Shown here one piece after another: positions 5,559 to 6,147 of a stretch of DNA of 6,147 bases. The first letter of the stretch is position 1. The number at the start of each line of letters is the position of its first letter. Source of the stretch: Flavobacterium sp. (lineage in GTDB: Bacteria > Bacteroidota > Bacteroidia > Flavobacteriales > Flavobacteriaceae); assembly GCA_004296145.1 (NCBI GenBank), contig SEBM01000255.1, positions 1-6,147 of the forward strand, given 5' to 3'. A program made the translations under genes and the position numbers. Below the pieces are notes generated by a model, which ran no database searches, was not told the origin of the DNA, and saw only the letters and a list, made by a program, of their open reading frames with translations.

Positions 5559-5582
5559 GATTTTATAATCCTATTTTTTTTT
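5551..5582 (+). terminator. Intrinsic terminator overlapping a stop codon
   Basis: AAAAATAGGATT (5551-5562) pairs perfectly with AATCCTATTTTT (5567-5578) across TTAT, and a run of nine T covers 5574-5582. The TAG stop of the preceding gene (5556-5558) is inside the left arm, so ribosomes ending there would cover the stem. The stem is AT-rich and so moderate in strength, leaving room for readthrough into the lipoprotein gene. Confidence 0.8.
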
Positions 5583-5605
5583 GCAATTTAAAATTAAATA
5601 GGACT

Positions 5606-6031
5606 ATGAAAAAGGCAATTTTATTTTCGATTTTAATCGGGCTTTCTTTTTCCTGTGCAAAAAAAGTTTCACAGGAAAAACAAACGACAAAAGAAAAAGT
5701 AAAGCCAACAGTTGTTGGCGGAGATTCAGATGAACATGGCTGTAAAGCTTCAGCAGGTTATACCTGGTCAATTCTTAAAAAAGAATGTGTAAGACTATTT
5801 GAAACCGGAACAAAATTAGCACATGCGGAAGACGGAAAAATATATACCTCTGTTTCTTATGTGATTTTTGAAGGCGATAAAGCTGAATTATTTCTCGACA
5901 CTCAAAAAGAATCAATCATTTTAGAAAGAAAATCGGAAGGCGATTCCTGGGTTAAGGATGATTTGCAATTAATTCCGTGGAAAGGTTATGTTTTGAAGAA
6001 AAGCGGAAAGATAATTTACACTGGACAATAA
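5606..6031 (+). CDS. Small lipoprotein with a two-Cys motif and possible MliC-like tail
   Basis: A 141-residue protein. The signal MKKAILFSILIGLSFSC places the lipid-modified cysteine at C17, with Ser at -1; this loose lipobox is common in Bacteroidota. A Lys/Glu/Thr-rich linker (18-36) follows with no clear fold. Then comes DEHGCKASAGYTWSILKKEC (42-61), with C46 and C61 spaced as a likely disulfide and an SAGYTWS core. The last part (about 77-141) is beta-rich: VSYVIFEGDKAELFL, SIILERKSEGDSW, then LIPWKGYVLKKSGKIIYTGQ. That pattern of strands and the G-x-x-L-x-x-x-G-K end recall the MliC fold of lysozyme inhibitors, but the resemblance is by eye and the MliC cysteines are absent. It starts 47 bp after the membrane-protein gene, past a hairpin with a T-tract; no TAnnTTTG box is seen in the gap, so it may depend on readthrough. 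Confidence 0.88.
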   Translation: MKKAILFSILIGLSFSCAKKVSQEKQTTKEKVKPTVVGGDSDEHGCKASAGYTWSILKKECVRLFETGTKLAHAEDGKIYTSVSYVIFEGDKAELFLDTQKESIILERKSEGDSWVKDDLQLIPWKGYVLKKSGKIIYTGQ

Positions 6032-6054
6032 ACTAGGAAAATTACAATTTTTTA

Positions 6055-6075
6055 AAATTCCAAATTCCAAATTTA
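6055..6075. repeat. AAATTCC heptamer repeat
   Basis: Two exact AAATTCC units (6055-6061, 6062-6068) and a third, AAATTTA (6069-6075), lie between the lipoprotein stop and the final hairpin. It has the same period as the arrays around nth but a different unit. Confidence 0.55.
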
Positions 6076-6082
6076 GAAGATT

Positions 6083-6141
6083 AAAAATATAAAGTGAGAT
6101 ATAAATTGGCATTTGCCATTTCATATCTCACTTTAATTTTT
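6083..6141. terminator. Long hairpin terminator at the right edge
   Basis: A perfect 12-bp stem AAAGTGAGATAT (6091-6102) with 6123-6134 continues inward as AAAT-GGC (6103-6106 and 6108-6110) with GCCATTT (6115-6121), having T6107 and C6122 bulged, and a small ATTT loop. Outward, the A-run at 6083-6087 can pair with the T-run at 6137-6141. The T-run allows termination from the left, and the A-run from the right, so it may be shared with a converging gene beyond the window. Confidence 0.85.
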
Positions 6142-6147
6142 GAATAT

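Overview
The window looks like a piece of a Bacteroidota chromosome, most likely Flavobacterium or a close relative. The DNA is AT-rich. Translation starts follow A-rich leaders rather than Shine-Dalgarno sequences, the one convincing pair of promoters has the TAnnTTTG -7 box of this phylum, and the proteins look flavobacterial. It reads as ordinary core chromosome: I see no transposase, phage gene, tRNA, rRNA, CRISPR array or toxin-antitoxin pair, and I do not find a new multi-gene system.

Layout, left to right. Bases 3-65 may be the end of an upstream gene. A secreted TPR-repeat protein (155-1216, +) converges on endonuclease III, nth (1338-1988, -), with a perfect two-way terminator between them. 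nth is divergent from bcp, a peroxiredoxin of the Bcp/PrxQ type (2134-2586, +). bcp converges on a large conserved cytoplasmic protein of unknown function (2727-4187, -), and that gap holds a repeat-rich palindrome and a second two-way terminator. The large gene is divergent from a run of three + strand genes: a PhnP-like metallo-beta-lactamase-fold hydrolase starting at TTG (4278-5042), a single-pass membrane-anchored protein (5055-5558), and a small lipoprotein (5606-6031). The window ends in a long hairpin terminator.

How the genes relate. nth and bcp fit a common theme of oxidative stress: the peroxidase removes peroxides and the glycosylase repairs oxidised pyrimidines. They share a 145-bp divergent gap. 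The hydrolase and the membrane protein are 12 bp apart and should be co-transcribed. The lipoprotein follows after a hairpin with a T-tract, so it may be expressed partly by readthrough. The other genes show no clear functional link.

The points most worth a second look are: an endonuclease III without any of the four iron-sulfur cysteines; the 486-residue protein with a very Gly-rich N-terminal motif and no assignable function; a changed structural-zinc motif in the PhnP-like hydrolase; a lipoprotein with a two-Cys motif and a possible MliC-like tail; and gene gaps filled with several unrelated short-period tandem repeats (periods of 6 to 8 bases).
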